64,000 bases of DNA from Clostridiales bacterium (GTDB taxonomy: Bacteria > Bacillota > Clostridia > Oscillospirales > CAG-272), in assembly GCA_012800735.1 (NCBI GenBank), contig JAAZIU010000013.1:124001-188000 (forward strand), read 5' to 3'. Shown here piece by piece: positions 62,440 to 64,000 of the stretch. Made by a program: the position numbers and the translations under genes. Below the pieces are notes generated by a model. The model made no database searches, was not told the DNA's origin, and worked only from the letters and a program-made list of their open reading frames with translations. Numbering within the stretch: the stretch's first letter is position 1; each line of letters opens with the position of its first letter.

Positions 62440-64000
62440 ATGAACATATATGACAGAATCATTCCCGTCCCGCAGAAGTTTACCTGTCACCCCGGAGAAG
62501 ACGTCCCGCTCGGCTCGCCCGGCCGCGCAAATTTCCGTATCATCACGGACGCCTGCGCCTGCGACCCGGTCGTCAAGTCTGCCGACATTCTTATATGCGA
62601 TACGCTCGCCGGGCTTTTAAACGTCTGCGCGTGCAGCGCCGACGGACCGGTTACGATTACATTGAAGCTCGTTGATGCGCCCGACAATATCAATATCGTA
62701 AATACCGACCAGGGCTATCGCCTGACCGTCGCCGAGAACGCCGTAACGCTTGAAGGCTTTGGCGCTGCCGGTCTCTATTACGCCGCAGTTACCTTTTCCC
62801 AGATTGCGAAACTCGAAGCCGGAGAGGTCAGACTCCCGCGCTGTGAGATTCTCGATTGGCCTCAGCTCCGTACCCGCGGTCACTTCATGGAATCCCGCTT
62901 CGGCTCAAACTGCATGACCCTCGACGACTGGAAAGCCGTCGTCGACAACATGGCCGAAATGAAGATGAACCAGCTCTGCGTGTCCGTCTATGGCTGCTGG
63001 TGCGTTCAGTATGACGGCCGCGTCAGCGAGTATATCTACCTGCCGATTCATAAGTATCCAAAACTCAAAGTGCCGGTAGTCAAACGCTACTGGTCGCCGG
63101 AAAAGAACGGATGGGTCGATGAAGAAGTGCTGCCGCCGATGTTCGAACAGGACTTTTTCGGCGAGCTCATCGCTTACGGCAGGACAAAAGCCGTCGAAGT
63201 CTTCCCGCTGTTCAACTCCTACGGACATAACACCCTAATTCCGGCGCAGTATCCCGAAGTCTCCGCTAAAGAAGAGGACGGAACCCCCACCCTCCACGGC
63301 TTCTGCACCCGCAATGAGAAAACCTACGAGATGATGTTCGACATCTACGATGAGATTATCGACAGATACCTCCTGCCCAACGGCATCACAAGCTTCCATA
63401 TGGGGCTTGATGAAGTTCACGGCGGAATTGCGAACAACGCCGAAGATATCTTCAAGTTCCGCGACGCGCGCTGCCATTGCCCGAAGTGTAAGGACGCCGA
63501 AAAGGCAGAGCTGTATATCGACCACGCTATAAAACTGATGAAGCACCTCAAAAAGCGCGGCATGAAAAGCGTATATATGTATTCCGACATGCTCGTGCGT
63601 CACGAATGGGGCGACATGAATCAAGACTCGACCGAACGGATGATGCGCGCGATAGACGAAAACGATCTTAGAGACGTCGCGGTCATCGACTGGTGGACAT
63701 ACTCCGACTTCAAGGAGGGGCTGATGTTCCAGTCGACCCGTCCCGAGCAGGGGCTGCGGCGGACAGTTAAGCCCTGGAACGGATATTACCATTGGAATAT
63801 TGTCTTCTACCCGCTTAAGAACGCCTATCTCTTAGGCAAGATGGCGCGCGAGGAAGGCTGCGAAGGAATGCAGAGCTATTCTGCGTGGGATTTAAGCTAT
63901 GACCGCGTTCATGTCGCGCAGGCGAATTATGCGTGGAACTTCGAAGGCGCAGGTTCAACGGAGGATGTGACTCTCTCGTATGCGAAAGTGAAATTCCCGT
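62440..64000 (+). CDS. GH20-like beta-N-acetylhexosaminidase, C-terminus outside the window
   Basis: At least 520 residues, open to the window end. The N-terminal 140 residues are a GH20 domain-2-like alpha/beta cap (YRLTVAENAVTLEGFGAAGLYYA). The barrel starts DWPQLRTRGHFME, and SFHMGLDEVHGG carries the Asp-Glu pair of GH20, the polarising and acid residues. CHCPKCKD is an additional Cys cluster. GH20 enzymes cleave terminal GlcNAc or GalNAc from glycans. No signal peptide. The start has GAGAGG at good spacing and follows the ceramidase-like gene. Confidence 0.82.
   Translation, partial: MNIYDRIIPVPQKFTCHPGEDVPLGSPGRANFRIITDACACDPVVKSADILICDTLAGLLNVCACSADGPVTITLKLVDAPDNINIVNTDQGYRLTVAENAVTLEGFGAAGLYYAAVTFSQIAKLEAGEVRLPRCEILDWPQLRTRGHFMESRFGSNCMTLDDWKAVVDNMAEMKMNQLCVSVYGCWCVQYDGRVSEYIYLPIHKYPKLKVPVVKRYWSPEKNGWVDEEVLPPMFEQDFFGELIAYGRTKAVEVFPLFNSYGHNTLIPAQYPEVSAKEEDGTPTLHGFCTRNEKTYEMMFDIYDEIIDRYLLPNGITSFHMGLDEVHGGIANNAEDIFKFRDARCHCPKCKDAEKAELYIDHAIKLMKHLKKRGMKSVYMYSDMLVRHEWGDMNQDSTERMMRAIDENDLRDVAVIDWWTYSDFKEGLMFQSTRPEQGLRRTVKPWNGYYHWNIVFYPLKNAYLLGKMAREEGCEGMQSYSAWDLSYDRVHVAQANYAWNFEGAGSTEDVTLSYAKVKFP

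Noticed and set aside
1..64000. tRNA, rRNA, insertion sequences, prophage or CRISPR-Cas
   Set aside because: No cloverleaf, transposase, integrase, phage structural or Cas motif was seen on either strand.

Overview
This window looks like a chromosomal segment from an uncultured low-to-mid GC Gram-positive anaerobe of the Clostridia. The supporting signs are: AGGAGG-type ribosome sites before most genes; near-consensus sigma-A promoters, nearly always with 17-bp spacers; lipobox lipoproteins and a sortase-type C-terminus; a carboxyspermidine polyamine operon; a membrane pyrophosphatase; and heterodimeric ABC exporters. No rRNA, tRNA, CRISPR array, integrase or insertion sequence was seen. The taxonomic placement is inference.

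Layout. 1-4.4 kb: surface and secreted proteins, including a 1090-residue cell-wall-anchored beta-helix/Cna-B protein. 4.5-12 kb: a sugar ABC importer operon (ATPase, two permeases, binding protein last), a TIM-barrel hydrolase and an acidic secreted protein. 12.2-18.4 kb: a CofE-like ligase, a thioesterase, a YhaM-type nuclease, ThrH, a lipoprotein with three Cys/His repeats behind a leader with a terminator, and an XRE-type membrane regulator. 18.5-26 kb: a large TIM-barrel-like protein, a radical SAM enzyme, a CBM9-like surface protein, RtcB and an AT-rich AlbA/Schlafen-domain gene. 26.2-32.3 kb: a strong promoter and a highly structured RNA precede a five-gene polyamine operon (arginine to agmatine to putrescine, then carboxyspermidine to spermidine, plus a SpeE homologue). 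32.4-37 kb: envelope proteins (repeat lipoprotein, DUF805 membrane protein).

37-44.2 kb is the most unusual part. It is a four-gene operon: a small HTH protein, a lipoprotein with an alpha/alpha-barrel glycosidase-like fold, a 1278-residue fusion of a processive-type GT2 glycosyltransferase with a Hanks-type Ser/Thr kinase and an extracytoplasmic propeller-like domain, and a paralogous pseudokinase with the same propeller-like domain. It reads as a polysaccharide synthase whose own polypeptide carries a sensor kinase. An internal ribosome site may also release the kinase half as a separate protein.

44.4-54.7 kb: DUF1538 membrane protein with a tandem PII-like protein, Pcm, an aldo/keto reductase, a heterodimeric ABC exporter and a K+-independent-type membrane pyrophosphatase. 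55-58 kb: DUF2156 and GNAT proteins and a MATE transporter. 58-64 kb: a frameshifted sialidase-like gene, a CoA-transferase, a neutral-ceramidase-like protein and a GH20-like protein cut by the window end. The last four suggest use of complex glycans or glycoconjugates. Function calls rest on motif recognition by eye; no database search was run.
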